DNA of 64,000 bases from Parasponia andersonii. Taxonomy: Eukaryota; Streptophyta; Magnoliopsida; Rosales; Cannabaceae. Below are positions 1 to 11,672 of this stretch, piece after piece. The position numbers and the translations under genes are program-made. The notes under the pieces were generated by a model. The model searched no databases. It worked only from the letters and a program-made list of their open reading frames with translations, and had not been told where the DNA came from. The stretch is taken from contig JXTB01000093.1 of NCBI GenBank assembly GCA_002914805.1, forward strand, positions 835,989 to 899,988. Direction: 5' to 3'. How positions within the stretch are numbered: the first letter of the stretch is position 1; each line of letters starts with the position of its first letter.

Positions 1-1043
1 TTTCATGATTTAGACACCATACATATAATGTCACTTTGAGTTTTTTAAAGGACTTGGATAATAAAAAGCCAAGCACCAGGTATTCACTTTATAAATTTGA
101 CTGTGTTTATATGGGCAGTTACAAATACTGTAGTCAATTATTATCTATTAGATAAAAAATGGTAACTCAAAGGTAAATATGTACTAGAGGGGTAATACGG
201 CAATTTCATCTCACTAGTACGGCATTGCATCGGGGGTATATTTAGTATATACTAAATGGATCAAGTTAATTAAAATATTAATTAACTTCACAGAAAATAT
301 ATGACATTTAGTCTAAGAGTGCAATATTGAGCTTATAGTGGGGTGCCCCAATATAAATAGACATGGCCTAGTTATAATTAAGAGTTAATAATGATTATGG
401 ATAATTGACCCATTGGAGCTTAGACTATTTGGATCCATATGGTCCCCTGTCTAGCTCACACATAGCCCAATAACTAATTGAATGGTCAGTTGAGCCCAAT
501 AAGCCCATTAGGGTTTACATCTCTTTAAATACTTAAGAGAAAAGTTCTCTTAAGTCTCTCTAAGTGTTTTATATACCACTCATGCACAGTAATTGTACTT
601 TTTCATGTGACAGAGAGAAAAAGAGAGAGTGAGAGAGAACTGAGCTGCTGCGGGAGAAATCTCGTATTCGTTCATGGCCGCCGAGGGAGAGATACCCATG
701 GCCGTAGACGTGCAATCAAAGAGAAGGAAGAGTGTCTTCTAGATTGTCTGCTCATCTCTCGTTGGGAATAAAGAAGGTTCCCACACACCAGATCATTCAA
801 CCAGCTCTAGAGAATAGATAGGAAGGCTCAATAGCTGTGAAACGCTTCCAAGTTTTATCTAAACTAAGATCCATGAACTGATTTATGTTAGATTAATGAT
901 CATATGTTTTTTTTTGTTTTGTAAAGTTTCAAGAAATATTTTAAAATACCTATTTCGCTACATTCTTGATTTGTTTACAAAACTGTAGAAATCGTTTTCG
1001 GAAAAATTATTTTTCGAAATTTATTGATTCAAAATTTCTAGCA
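1..1043 (+). repeat. 5' LTR of the copia element (3' part only)
   Basis: Near-identical to 7887-8936. It ends in ...TCTAGCA two bases before the primer binding site. About 620 bases of its 5' side lie outside the window, judging from the complete 3' LTR. Differences from the partner are mainly C/T and A/G changes plus small indels. Confidence 0.9.
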
Positions 1044-1045
1044 AT

Positions 1046-1058
1046 TGGTATTAGAGCA
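1046..1058 (+). other. Primer binding site (initiator Met tRNA type)
   Basis: TGGTATTAGAGCA directly after the 5' LTR matches the usual copia PBS (TGGTATCAGAGC) with one change. It is the priming site for minus-strand DNA synthesis and sets the 5' LTR boundary. Confidence 0.85.
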
Positions 1059-1399
1059 AAGGTTTTCGATGATCTAGCATATCTTGTTCATGTTTATTCT
1101 CTTAAAGTTTGATGATCTATGATTTCCATAATAATCTCTTTGATTATGTTTGATCTTGTTCATATTTATGAATGTGCTCTACTATGTATGATGATTAATT
1201 GATTTAATAAGTTTAAATGATAATCAATTAGATGTTACTATGAGTTTATGATCATGTGATGTGTTTTTGATTTTTCATTCTAGCATGTTCTTGATTTTTC
1301 TATGAATGTTATTTTATGTTCTTAATAAAAGTGTTCCTAGATAATGATTTGATCTTTAATTGTATTTTAGTTTTTAGGAAAAACTGTTTCTCCAATTAA

Positions 1400-2186
1400 A
1401 GATTTTAAAATTTTAGATTAAAAAAAAAAGATGGGACGACTAGGGTATCTAATATCTTAGCCATATATCTACGTTGGGTCTTGCCAACACAAGACCCATA
1501 TAACCACCATGCAAGACCATAATAGTCTTGCACATGGCCACTAATGGTAGTGCACGAAAGTGCACTACCCAAGCACATTAGATGTGCTTTAGTTTTAAGC
1601 ACATAAGATATGCTTTGGTCACGCGGGTGGCACCCCGTGCGCTAGCCGCACGGATGTTGGCCCGCTCCTGTGGCCACGCAGGTGGCACCCCGTGCGCTAG
1701 CTGAACGGGTGTCGGCCCACTTTCATGGCCACGCGGGCTTCGTCCCACTCTTGTGGTCGCTTCGTCCCGTGCCCGTAGCTATGCCAATGTCGTGTGTGAC
1801 CCATTGGTGTGTGGAATTAGTTTCGCACGTGACCACGCGACATCCCCGATGACCTATTCTTTATGCCATACGTTGGTATGACTACACATCCGCATGCAAC
1901 GATGTCTCGTACCCATAGCCGTGCCACTTTACCCCGCCTCCGTAGCTGCATGCATGCCGTCTTGTACGCTTGTCGTCGAAATCTACGCGAGCCCGTTATT
2001 GCTTGGTACTTGTCCCGAGTGAGGCCACGTAGTGTTATGCGAGCCCGTCAGTGCTCGGGATTGTTTCGAGCATGGCCGCATGACATCGCGAGGATCGTCC
2101 TCGTTACGGTTTTCCGTTCGGGCCTCTAGCTTGTTCTGAACTATGCGGCGGCATTCCGATTGGAATCTCGATGCCATTGACGTCAA
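1400..2186. other. GC-rich island inside the copia leader
   Basis: This stretch is strikingly GC-rich compared with the AT-rich DNA on both sides. It holds a tandem duplication of about 70 bases around GTGGCACCCCGTGCGCTAGC (near 1626 and 1683). Short ORFs exist on both strands (1670-1852, 1863-2129, 1983-2186), but none resembles gag or any protein I recognise. It lies between the PBS and pol, where gag would be expected. It may be captured host DNA or a methylated, decayed leader. Confidence 0.6.
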
Positions 2187-4130
2187 ATTATCTATTTTAG
2201 ATCATTTTTTATTTTAAATTTCCTTATTTGAATTTTGAATTAGAGATAATTTAAGAAATTTGAATTCATTACCTTATCTAATTTTTGAAATTTAAATTTT
2301 TGTAACTAATATAATAGGATAAGATTCTATCAAAAAATCCTATATTCTCTAATTTTGAAATTTAAATATTTAAATTTAAATTAAGGATGAGATCTTTAAT
2401 TTATGGAATGATTTAAATTAAGGATAAGATCCTCAATTTAAATAAATTTAAATTAAGAATAAGATCCTTAATTTAAATAAATTCAAATCAAGGATAAGAT
2501 CACTTGATTTAAGGAAATTGAAATGACTATTTAAATATGGATAGGATTACATATTTAAATAGATTTGATTTCAAATTTAAATATGGATGAGATCCCACTA
2601 TTTAAGGAAATCAATTTAAATAAATAGGGAATTAATTAACTACTAAAATTAAAATTTTAAATTAAATGGATATAGATCTTATCTATATCTTAAACAAATT
2701 TTAATTCGCTTAAAATATAGATTTTCGAAATTAAGAGTTAATTTGAAATCATTTAAAATTTTAATTAGATATATTTTTTTAATTAAATGTTATGTGATAA
2801 AGTTTGAAATTTTCAAATTCAAAATAGTTGGTTCGATATTTACTAAACTATTTATGAGGTAATTAGTTATTTGTTTGAATTTGAATTTGATTTGAATTCA
2901 AATCTAGAGATATTCTAGGAGATTTAATAGTTAAATTTTCTTATAATTTAAATTTGAAATTTATGAAGATTTCAAATTAAAATTAGAAAGAATATCTTAT
3001 ATATCCAAATTTGTTTGATTTTGAATTTAAGATTGGTAGTTAATTTTATTTAGATTAAAATGGATAATTAGAAATTATGAGATAATTTTTGATTTGGCTA
3101 AATTTTGAACTTTCTAGTTTTTTTTTAATATGATTAAAAATGATGATTAGATATTATGAGATAATTCTAAATTTAAATTTATGTAATTAGATAATATTAC
3201 TATATTAATTATTCAATAATTAATTTATGTTTTGAAATTCAAATGTTGAATTCAAATCTAGAGATAATCTAGAAGATTTAATAAGATTAAATTTTCAAAA
3301 GATTTTCTATATTAATTATTCAATAATTAATTTAAAGTTTGAAATTCAAATGTTGAATTTAAATTTGAAAATAATCTAACAGATTAATGTGATTAAATCT
3401 TTTAGATAATCGATATTAATTATGTGAGAATTAATTTGAGATTTGAAATTTAAAAGTTAAATTCAAATCAACAGATATTTATAGAGATTTAATTTGATTA
3501 AATCATGTACATATCTAATTTAAATCTTGTGAAGATTTTAATTAGTAAATATTTGCGTTATCTAATTTAAATATAAATAGAAAGTTTATATTTTATTTTA
3601 ATAAGATTAAAATAATGATTTGAAAATTATGAGATAATTTTAAATTTTAAAATCCAATCAGTGGGAGATATTTTAATTACAAGATAATTAAATTTATAAT
3701 TCAAAATTTAAATTCAATAGTTGAATTCAAATTTTTGAAATATCCAAGGAGATTTAATTTGGATTAAATCTTTTAATTAAATAAATTAGAATGTGTAAAA
3801 ATCTTAATTATTAAACTTGAATATTATCTCTCACAGTTATTATTTAATAATATATTTTATGAAAAGATTGTCCAATTATGAAATAATAATAAATGCTAGA
3901 ATGATTGATAATCATTAACTTTTCTATTTTATTAAATTATGCTAATACTTGATTATTATATGAATAATGTTGCATGCATATTCTCTATAAAATATTTAAT
4001 TATATGATCTTAGTAACATGTCATATGGGATATTAGAGCTACTCACATGCAAAATATGAACATGTTTACATAACTGATTTTAGGTTACTAAGTAAGTTAG
4101 ATAACTGAGTAAAATCATTAAATCCCTAAT
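2187..4130. other. Very AT-rich, internally repetitive leader region, no gene
   Basis: Almost entirely A and T, built from recurring degenerate blocks such as AATTTAAATTAAGGATAAGATC (many variants at 2380-2620) and GAGATTTAATTAGATTAAATC variants (2920-3780). No ORF of note on either strand. It looks like degenerate tandem amplification inside the retroelement rather than coding sequence. Confidence 0.6.
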
Positions 4131-4189
4131 TATAAAATATTGAGTGGGAGAAAGTATGAGATACCTATGATCTCTATTGTTGGTTCATT

Positions 4190-4560
4190 ATGTATTAGGA
4201 CGAGCCTCGCCTCAGAATCTTGTTGAGCTCCCGTAGGAGGGTTTTCGTCCGGGTAGTACTGGAAATGAATTTCTTAGGATAAGGTATTAGGTAGACTATA
4301 TGAGGCTGATCACCCGTAGGAAACGATCTTATATAGAAAGCTTAATTACTGAAACAATGGTTACACACTCAACTCGAAATACTGATATCTTCCCGTAGGA
4401 GTTCTTGTTAGTAGAGTATAGGACTAAATTAAATGGTAGTTAAAAATATGGGATATGAAATATTTGTCTTATTTTCTAAATGAAATTATTTCAGTTTGAC
4501 TTGTTAATTACATGACTTCCCGTAGAAGGTTTGTAATTAATGGTAAGTTGAATTACCATG
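4190..4560 (+). repeat. Dispersed CCCGTAGGA motif cluster
   Basis: The motif CCCGTAGGA or a one-base variant occurs near 4230, 4313, 4392 and 4519, each followed by GT/GG-rich sequence. The first three are spaced by about 80 bases. Function unknown; it lies upstream of pol in the copia element. Confidence 0.5.
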
Positions 4561-5299
4561 AATATTAGTGATAGTCCTAAGGATACTTTACTTGCATATT
4601 GTTGATTTTTTTTTTTACATTATGTTAACTATTCAAAATATTTATTGCATGATGTTTGCTATTATATGGATTAATTTATTTTCATTCAAATAGATATATC
4701 CTTAATTCTTTTACCCACTGTACTCATACTCACATAACTTGTATGGTTAGACTATGTTGTCTGGATTAATGTAACCTAGATTTAGTACTTATGGCTGATA
4801 AGTTATTAAGCTTTTACTCTTATATGTTCGTCCATATTCACTGATGAGACTAGTGAAGAAAAATAAAATATATATGTGGTGGGAGAATTCCTAGAAAATT
4901 CATTGATATATATTGACATACGATGTTCATTATGTTCCAGCATGAAATTCAAGGAATTCAAACCACTATAATATTATGCTAAATCTCAGTGAGATATCTA
5001 ATGATCATCTTCACCAAGCTAAAGTAGCTAAAGGTGAACTTTCTAATCCCTAGCTAAAAGGAAAATATTTCTTATATAGCACTAAAAGATATTGAAAGAA
5101 AATTATTAGGAATACCTATACAATACTTGATTGGAAGGTAATAACAATTTATTGTTCATTAACTTATTTTAGTAGATGACTTGACTTAATGAATCTTGGA
5201 TAGGATTCAAGAATCATTAACCATGTTTGCATGTCTGTTGCAAAGGTTTCTATAGAAACCAAAGGGTTTAGTGAAGACAAGTTCACTAAGAGTAAGGAC

Positions 5300-7245
5300 T
5301 ACAATAGGTATAGTGTCTATACATAAAATGAGAAATTTTTAAATTCATGTTTGATGAATTTATGAATTAGGACATAAAAATTGTTAAGCAATTAAGAAAA
5401 ATTTGATTTTCATTACATTCTTGATGAAACGATATCATTCTATCTGTCTCAACAATAAAGTTTCTATGTAAAAGAATAATATTCTTAATTGTGCTAAATA
5501 ACATTTTTATTGACCTAAATTATTCTCATTATATGATACTAATAATGATGAGATTGAACATGATAAATCTAATCATAAGAAGTAAGTAAGTACTAAGAAT
5601 ACAACATATTTGTACTTCAGTTATATTAATCTAAATATGATCTAAAGATTGATTAAAGATAGGCATCTAAACTTGTTAGAAGCTATACATTCGTCAATCT
5701 ACGAATCCTATCTAGAAGGTAAAATGATCAAAAGATCCTTTACTAGAAAAGACCTAAGAGTACAAGAATGTTTTAAAAGTAGTAGGCATTGTTGTCTATG
5801 GGTCCTTGAGTAATCAAACCTAATGAGGTTTTGAATATATCATTATAAATTATTATTCAAAATTTTATTATGTTTTCCTAATATTACTGCTAATTCAATT
5901 CTTTCGAAAAGTTCAAAGAATTGAAAGCAGAAATCAAAAAGTAATTAGGAAAAACATAAAGACTTATCAATTGGATCGAAGTGTTGAATACCTCTATAAA
6001 GAATTCTTAGGAATATCTCATAGACAATAAAAACTTTTGGCTATGATTAAGTTGTTGTTCAATTATTCATTATTACGACCCCAAAGTAAGTTATGTCTTG
6101 AGGAGCTAACTGATGTTATAATCAGCCTATCTATGAAAGATAGATTAGAGTAAACTTAAGAAGGATAAATCACTAGAAGATCAACATATATTGGACCCTC
6201 ATTGTAGTGGGAGGATTGTGAGATAATCTGGTAGATATTTGGGAATAGGAGAGTTCTATAATCTAGAATCTGATTACTTTATCTACTAAGAGGAAATAGA
6301 TGATGTTGATATAGATCTTTGGCAAAAGGGAATAAAATCCATATTAGAGTCTATGTACTCTAATAAATCCTGGGATCTTAAAGATCCACCTGGAGGGGTA
6401 AAATTTTTTAGGTGTAAAATTAGTTTATAAGAGAAAAAGAGGAATAGACAGGAAAGTAAAGACTTTCAAGAGCAAATTAGTTGCAAAAGGATTATATATA
6501 GAAGGAATGTCTATTCTGTTGTTATGATCAAGTCTATTCATATACTCTTTTCCACAGTCGTATCTCTTGATTATGAGATGTAGTAAATGGATATCAAGAT
6601 AGCTTTCTTGAATAGCAATCTTGACGAATGTATCTAAAAAATACAGCCAGAGGGATTCATTGAAAAATGCCAAGAAAGTAAAGTTTGTGAAACTTTAAAG
6701 ATCTAATTTATAGACTTAAGTATTTGTCTAGAATTTATTGATTTGATCAATACATAGACAAATCTTGTATCTATAAAAGTTTCAAGGCAACAAAGTGATT
6801 TTTCTGATTTATATATATTGATAATATACTAATCATTGGGAATGATATAGGATGACAATCATTAATAAGAATTTGGTTAGCACAATAGCATGATATTTAT
6901 TATGCTGTTAGAATAGTAAGTTTTTACTAATCCAATCCAGAACCTGAACATAGAGTTATAGTCAAGTGTATCCTTAAGTATCTTCAAAGAAATAGGAACT
7001 ATATGCTTGTCTATTCTGGAGAAAGATCTGACTATATAAGATATATTAATTTAGATGATCGATCTGAAAATATACTCTAGAGGATCAATCTTTTGTTACA
7101 TGTTAACCTTAATAGGGAGATGTTATAGTGAGTAAGATACCTTAGCAGAAGAACATTGTTGATCCATTTACTAAATCTTTAGCAATTAAAGTATTTGAGG
7201 ATCACCTAGAAGGAATGAGACTGTGTAATATATCACGTTTGCTTT
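5300..7245 (+). pseudogene. Decayed copia pol (integrase, RT, RNase H)
   Basis: No open frame survives, but short stretches in all three forward frames read as copia pol in the right order. The GAG-pre-integrase/zinc end appears near 5655-5760 (LEGKM-like, with its cysteines lost), an integrase scrap near 5880-6010, and the junction to RT near 6330-6400 (ESMYSNKSWDL). Then come the RT start near 6420-6510 (YKRKRGID...KLVAKG), the AFLN segment near 6590-6660 and an RNase H scrap near 6960-7060. The tail near 7160-7240 resembles the copia pol C-terminus just before the PPT. Many stops and frameshifts make it non-functional. It would once have encoded the enzymes for reverse transcription and integration. 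Confidence 0.75.
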
Positions 7246-7263
7246 AAAGGGCAAGTGGGAGAT

Positions 7264-8936
7264 TGATAGGAATATGCCCTAGAAAATAGTTTCTTTGTTT
7301 GGCATTTTAAACAGTGTTTATTGGATTTAAGTATTATCTATTTGTTATTAATAAATTACATATTATGTCCCAATAATATACATGCGATGTTTATATTTTC
7401 TATTATGCAAACATCTAAAAGTTTCCATGACTAATAATGAGTAATAAATAATTATTCGTGTGAAGTGTTCACATGTGAGAGACTAAATTCTTTATTTCAT
7501 TATGTCTAAATTAAAAGTTCACATTCTGTAAATAAAGATGAAATACTTTATTTTGCCATAGAATATAGTGTTGTTTATTTTAACGGGATTGATAAAGTCT
7601 CCAATCATCAAAGTGTCTGACTTCAGATAGAAATACTAGTGTGTTATAAGAAAGTTATAAGTGCATTGAACTCGACCAAGTGAAAATAGAATTTGAGATT
7701 AAGTGTCGTAACTCAATATTCTATCTTTCACTAATCTAGTATTTTACAAGATTACTTTAATCCTAGCAATTGTCAGACTTGCTTTCATGAGTTTAATCTT
7801 TTTGTCTCACTAAAGGACTTGTTTTGATTATATGGTTCGAACTCCCGTATCTTGGAAGATAAGATTTGTGAATTGACGAGAACGCCTTTCATGATTTAGA
7901 CACCATACATATAATGTCACTTTGAGTTTTTTAAAGGACTTGGATAATAAAAAGCCAAGCACCAGGTATTCACTTTATAAATTTGACTGTGTTTATATGG
8001 GCAGTTACAAATACCGTAGTCAATTATTATCTATTAGATAAAAAATGGCAACTCAAAGGTAAATATGTACTAGAGGGGTAATATGGTAATTTCACCTCAC
8101 TAGTACGGCATTGCATCGGGGGTATGTTTACAGATATAGTATATGCTAAATGGATCAAGTTAATTAAAGTGTTAATTAACTTCACAGAAAATATATGACA
8201 TTTAGTCTAAGAGTGCAATATTGAGCTTATAGTGGAGTGCTCTAATATTAATGGATATGGCCTAGTTATATTTAAGAGTTAATTATGATTATGGATAATT
8301 GACCCATTGGAGCTTAGACTATTTGGATCTATATGGTCCCCTGTCTAGCTCACACATAACCCAATAACTAATTGAATAGTCAGTTGAGCCCAATAAGCCC
8401 ATTAGGGTTTACATCTCTTTAAATATGTAAGAGAAAAGTTCTCCTAAGTCTCTCTAAGTATTCTACACACCACTCATGCACAGTAACTATACTTTTTTGT
8501 GTGACAGAGGGAAAAAGAGAGAGTGAGAGAGAACCAAGCTACCGCGGGAGAAATCCCGTGTTCGTTCATGGCCACCAAGGGAGAGATACACATGGCCGTA
8601 GACGTGCAATCAAGGAGAAGGAAGAGTGTCTTCTGGATCATCTGCTTATCTCTCATTGTGAATCAAGAAGGTATCGACACACTGGATCATTCAACGGGCT
8701 CTAGAGAATAGATAGAAAGACTCAATGGTTGTGAAGCTCTTCCATGTTTTATCTAAACCAAGATCCATGAATTAATTTATGTTAGATCAACGATCCTACA
8801 TTTTTTTTGTTTTGTAAAGTTTCAAGAAATATTTTAAAATATCTATTCCGCTGCGTTCTTGATTTGTTTACAAAACTGCGGAAATCGTTTTTGGAAAAAT
8901 CATTTTTCGAAATTTATTGATTCGGAATTTCCAGCA
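7264..8936 (+). repeat. 3' LTR of the copia element, preceded by PPT
   Basis: Starts TGATAGGAATATG and ends ...TTCCAGCA, 1673 bp. The purine tract AAGTGGGAGAT at 7253-7263 lies immediately before it. The last 1050 bases match 1-1043. ORFs at 8474-8711 within it are shadows and do not resemble known proteins. Confidence 0.85.
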
Positions 8937-9849
8937 ACTTCTTCCCATTTCCATTCTGGAATCTACAGTGACTGTAATAGACTAGTGGGTCTTTGGTATT
9001 CAAATTTCTATTTCTTTCTAATGAGTTGTATGAGAGGTATGGCTATCCTAGAAAATCCCTCCATAAATCTCCTGTAGTAGTCACCCAATCCCAGAAAACT
9101 TCGTTTCTCAGAGGCATTATTCAGCCTTGACCACTAAGTAACTGCCATATCTTTGCTAGATCCACTGAAATACCTTCACTAGAAACTATATGACCCAAAA
9201 AGGCAACTTTCTCAAGCCAGAATTTACACTTTTTAAACTTAGCATAAAGTTGTTTCTTTTTCAACTTCTGCAATATAAGTCTCAAATGCTCCTCATGTTC
9301 ATTTTTTGACCGTGACTAAACTAAAATATCATCAATGAACACTATTATAAACTTGTCTAGATAAACTTTAAAAACTCTATTCATCATATCCATAAAGGCT
9401 ACTGGGGCATTGGTCAATCAAAATGACATTACTAAGAATTCACAATGGCCATATCGAGTTTGAAATGCTGTTTTTGGCACATCTTCTTCTCTAATTTTCA
9501 ACTAATGGTATCCCGATCTCAAGTCAATCTTGGAAAATATAATTGAACCCTGTAATTGATCAAACATATCATCAATTCTAGGAAGTGGATACTTATTCTA
9601 AATTGTCACTTTATTTAACTTTCTGTAATCAATACACATCCACATTGTACCATCTTTCTTCTTGACAAACAAAATCGGAGTGCCCCATGGTGAATAGCTA
9701 GGTATAATGAACTTTTTGTCTAAGAGTTTTTGTAATTGCATCTTCAATTCTTTCAACTCTGTAGATGCCATTCTATAGGGTGCCTTCGATATTGGTGCAA
9801 TACCAGATAATAATTCAATAACAAACTCAATTTTCCTATCTAGTGGTAA
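8937..9849 (-). pseudogene. Gypsy reverse transcriptase, partial and interrupted
   Basis: Minus-strand reading shows the core of a Ty3-gypsy RT. It includes the pairing segment near 9620-9690 ([14 protein letters not shown]) and FIDDILV at about 9319-9340, which carries the catalytic DD pair. After it come HEEHLR and the downstream [11 protein letters not shown] segment near 9160-9190. Several stop codons break the frame and it ends abruptly at the copia LTR. It would have copied element RNA into DNA. Confidence 0.8.
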
Positions 9850-10488
9850 TCATGACAATTCTTTTGGAAACACTTCTAAGAAATCCCTAACTATCAGGAC
9901 ATCTTCGGGTCTCAATTTCTGTTTCATAGAAGTATCTATTACATTGGCTAAATACCCTGAACAACCATAATCCAATAATTTCTTTGCCTTCAAAGCAGAG
10001 ATGATAGGTTCACTAGTTTTTGGTGGAGTACCAATGAAAACAAACTGATCCTCTTCAGAAGATTGGAAAATCACTCTTTTCTTTCCATAGTCAATAGTAG
10101 CATTATACCTGGAAAGCCAATCCATACAAAGTATTATATCATACTCATGCATTTCTAACACCACAAGATCCACAAATAGCTCTCTACCATCTATTTGTAA
10201 TAGAACTCCTTTTAACCACCGATCTGAATATAATATTTCCCCTAATGGTAATGTCGTACTAAATACTTCTGGTAACTGATCAGAGAGTCTACCCAATCTC
10301 CTCACATATGTCATGGATGCAAATGAATGTATTGCACCAGAATCTATTAATGTGTGTGTAAGTATGTCAGGGATAAGAATCTCACCTGAAATAATTGAAG
10401 GATCTGTATCTGCATCAGTCTGAGTAAGTGCAAACATCCTAGCATTGGTCTTCCTGGGTTCTTCTTTCTTCGGCTCATTCTTCCACAA
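9850..10488 (-). pseudogene. Gypsy gag C-terminus and aspartic protease, open 212 codons
   Basis: An open minus-strand frame. About residues 43-60 carry the retropepsin catalytic loop DSGAIHSF (family DSGATHSF). Farther on, DIILCMDWLSRYNA matches the family DVILGMDWLxxxxA segment, then the linker runs to RT with a VREFxDVFP-like end (FLEVFPKELS). Retropepsin-type proteases cut the gag-pol polyprotein. The frame here is part of a longer gag-pol ORF broken by stops on both sides. Confidence 0.85.
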
Positions 10489-11505
10489 TGGACACTCTCT
10501 TTTGAAATGACCTTACCATATTTATAACAAACTTTGTTATGAGCTCTGTACTCTTCTAGATAGTTCTTACCATATTTTTCACATCGTGGCCACTGTTGTC
10601 TCTTTTAATGTCCACTCTGTTGTCCACTATTGAACCTCTTGTTTTGTCTTGACCCACCTTGGAAAAATTGACCCCTTCATTTATTGTCAATGAAATGATC
10701 TGCATTGGGCTAGAAATCTTTACGAGGAAAACTGATAGAAGCTCTAACTTTCAATATCTTTTCCTCTCAATATTCAGCTCGTAAAGCCTTCTCTACAGCC
10801 TATCCGTAAGAAATTGGCCATATAAGTCCCACGTCAACATCTCTAGCAATCTCTAGCTTAAGTCCCTCCATAAAGCGAGTGACCCTGGTGATATCATTTA
10901 GGACAATGTCTGAAGTGAATCTTGCCAACTGATCAAATTTTCTCACATATTCAGCCACTGAAAGGTTGCCCTGTTGTAATTTATTGAACTCATTCACCTT
11001 TGTGGCTAACATCGCAGAATTGTAATATTTCTCGTTAAAAACTATTTGAAATTCTGTCCATGTCATTTGAGTAATGTCTTTAGTCTATCTAATCATATCT
11101 CACCATATACGTGCATCTTTCTTTAATATATAAACTGCACAATATACTTTCTCTATTTCATTAAGCTGCATAAAATCAAAAATTGTTTCCAACAAACATT
11201 TCCATTCTTATGCATCGAGTGGATCTGTAGTACCTTTAAATACTGGTGGGTGTTATTTTCTAAACCATTCATACAGTGGTTCTAGAGGATGTAATGCAGC
11301 TCGGGCCTGTGGTGGAAATGGTGGTGGTGGTGGAGGAGGATATGTTAGCCAGAATCTATCTTTCCCCTTGCTATTGTAGTAGCCTCTCAATCTATTCTGC
11401 CTACCTACGGATCATCTCCCAGAGTTTAGCTAACTCCTGTGCATGTCTCTCAGGGGCAGAGCCCTCAGTAGTTCTAGATGTTTGACCTTGAGTGGTAGTC
11501 ATTTC
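10489..11505 (-). pseudogene. Gypsy gag, frameshifted
   Basis: The likely start is near 11503 (MTTTQGQ). A central gag domain is open at 10800-11066 (MTWTEFQIVFNEKYY...FDQLARF), matching the retrotransposon gag core. Downstream at about 10490-10640 is a degenerate zinc-knuckle region (cysteine and histidine rich, CGKNYLEEYRAHNKVCYKYG-like). Stops separate these parts. Gag forms the virus-like particle and binds element RNA. Confidence 0.75.
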
Positions 11506-11654
11506 TATACTCCTTATCCTTGTAAATATTAGCCAATAATATACATGAAGCATGCAACAAATAAAAATTAATACACATAAATACTTACTTACGGGTTGAG
11601 AGATTCCCTTCCTCGACCTACACATATGGATAGTCTATAGAAACGATTTAAACT

Positions 11655-11672
11655 TCCGCTCTGAAACTAACT
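11655..11672 (-). other. Degenerate primer binding site of the gypsy element
   Basis: Minus strand reads TTAGTTTCAGAGCGGAAG immediately inside the LTR. It resembles the initiator-Met PBS (TTGGTATCAGAGC) with several changes, consistent with an old copy. Confidence 0.55.

Larger units (their letters stand above)
1..8936 (+). mobile_element. Ty1-copia-like LTR retrotransposon, 5' end outside window, decayed
   Basis: The first 1043 bases are repeated almost exactly at 7887-8936, so the window opens inside the 5' LTR. A methionine-initiator-type primer binding site follows that LTR, and a purine tract precedes the 3' LTR at 7253-7263. Between them lie a GC-rich island, a very AT-rich leader and a decayed copia pol in the order integrase, reverse transcriptase, RNase H, which fixes the plus orientation. 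The LTRs differ by a few percent, mostly transitions, while pol is full of stops and frameshifts. The 3' LTR ends exactly where a minus-strand gypsy pol is interrupted, so this element sits inside that older gypsy copy. The TSD cannot be checked because the 5' end is missing. Confidence 0.85.

Noticed and set aside
6425-6673. 82-codon minus-strand ORF
   Set aside because: It lies antisense to the decayed copia RT, which reads on the plus strand.
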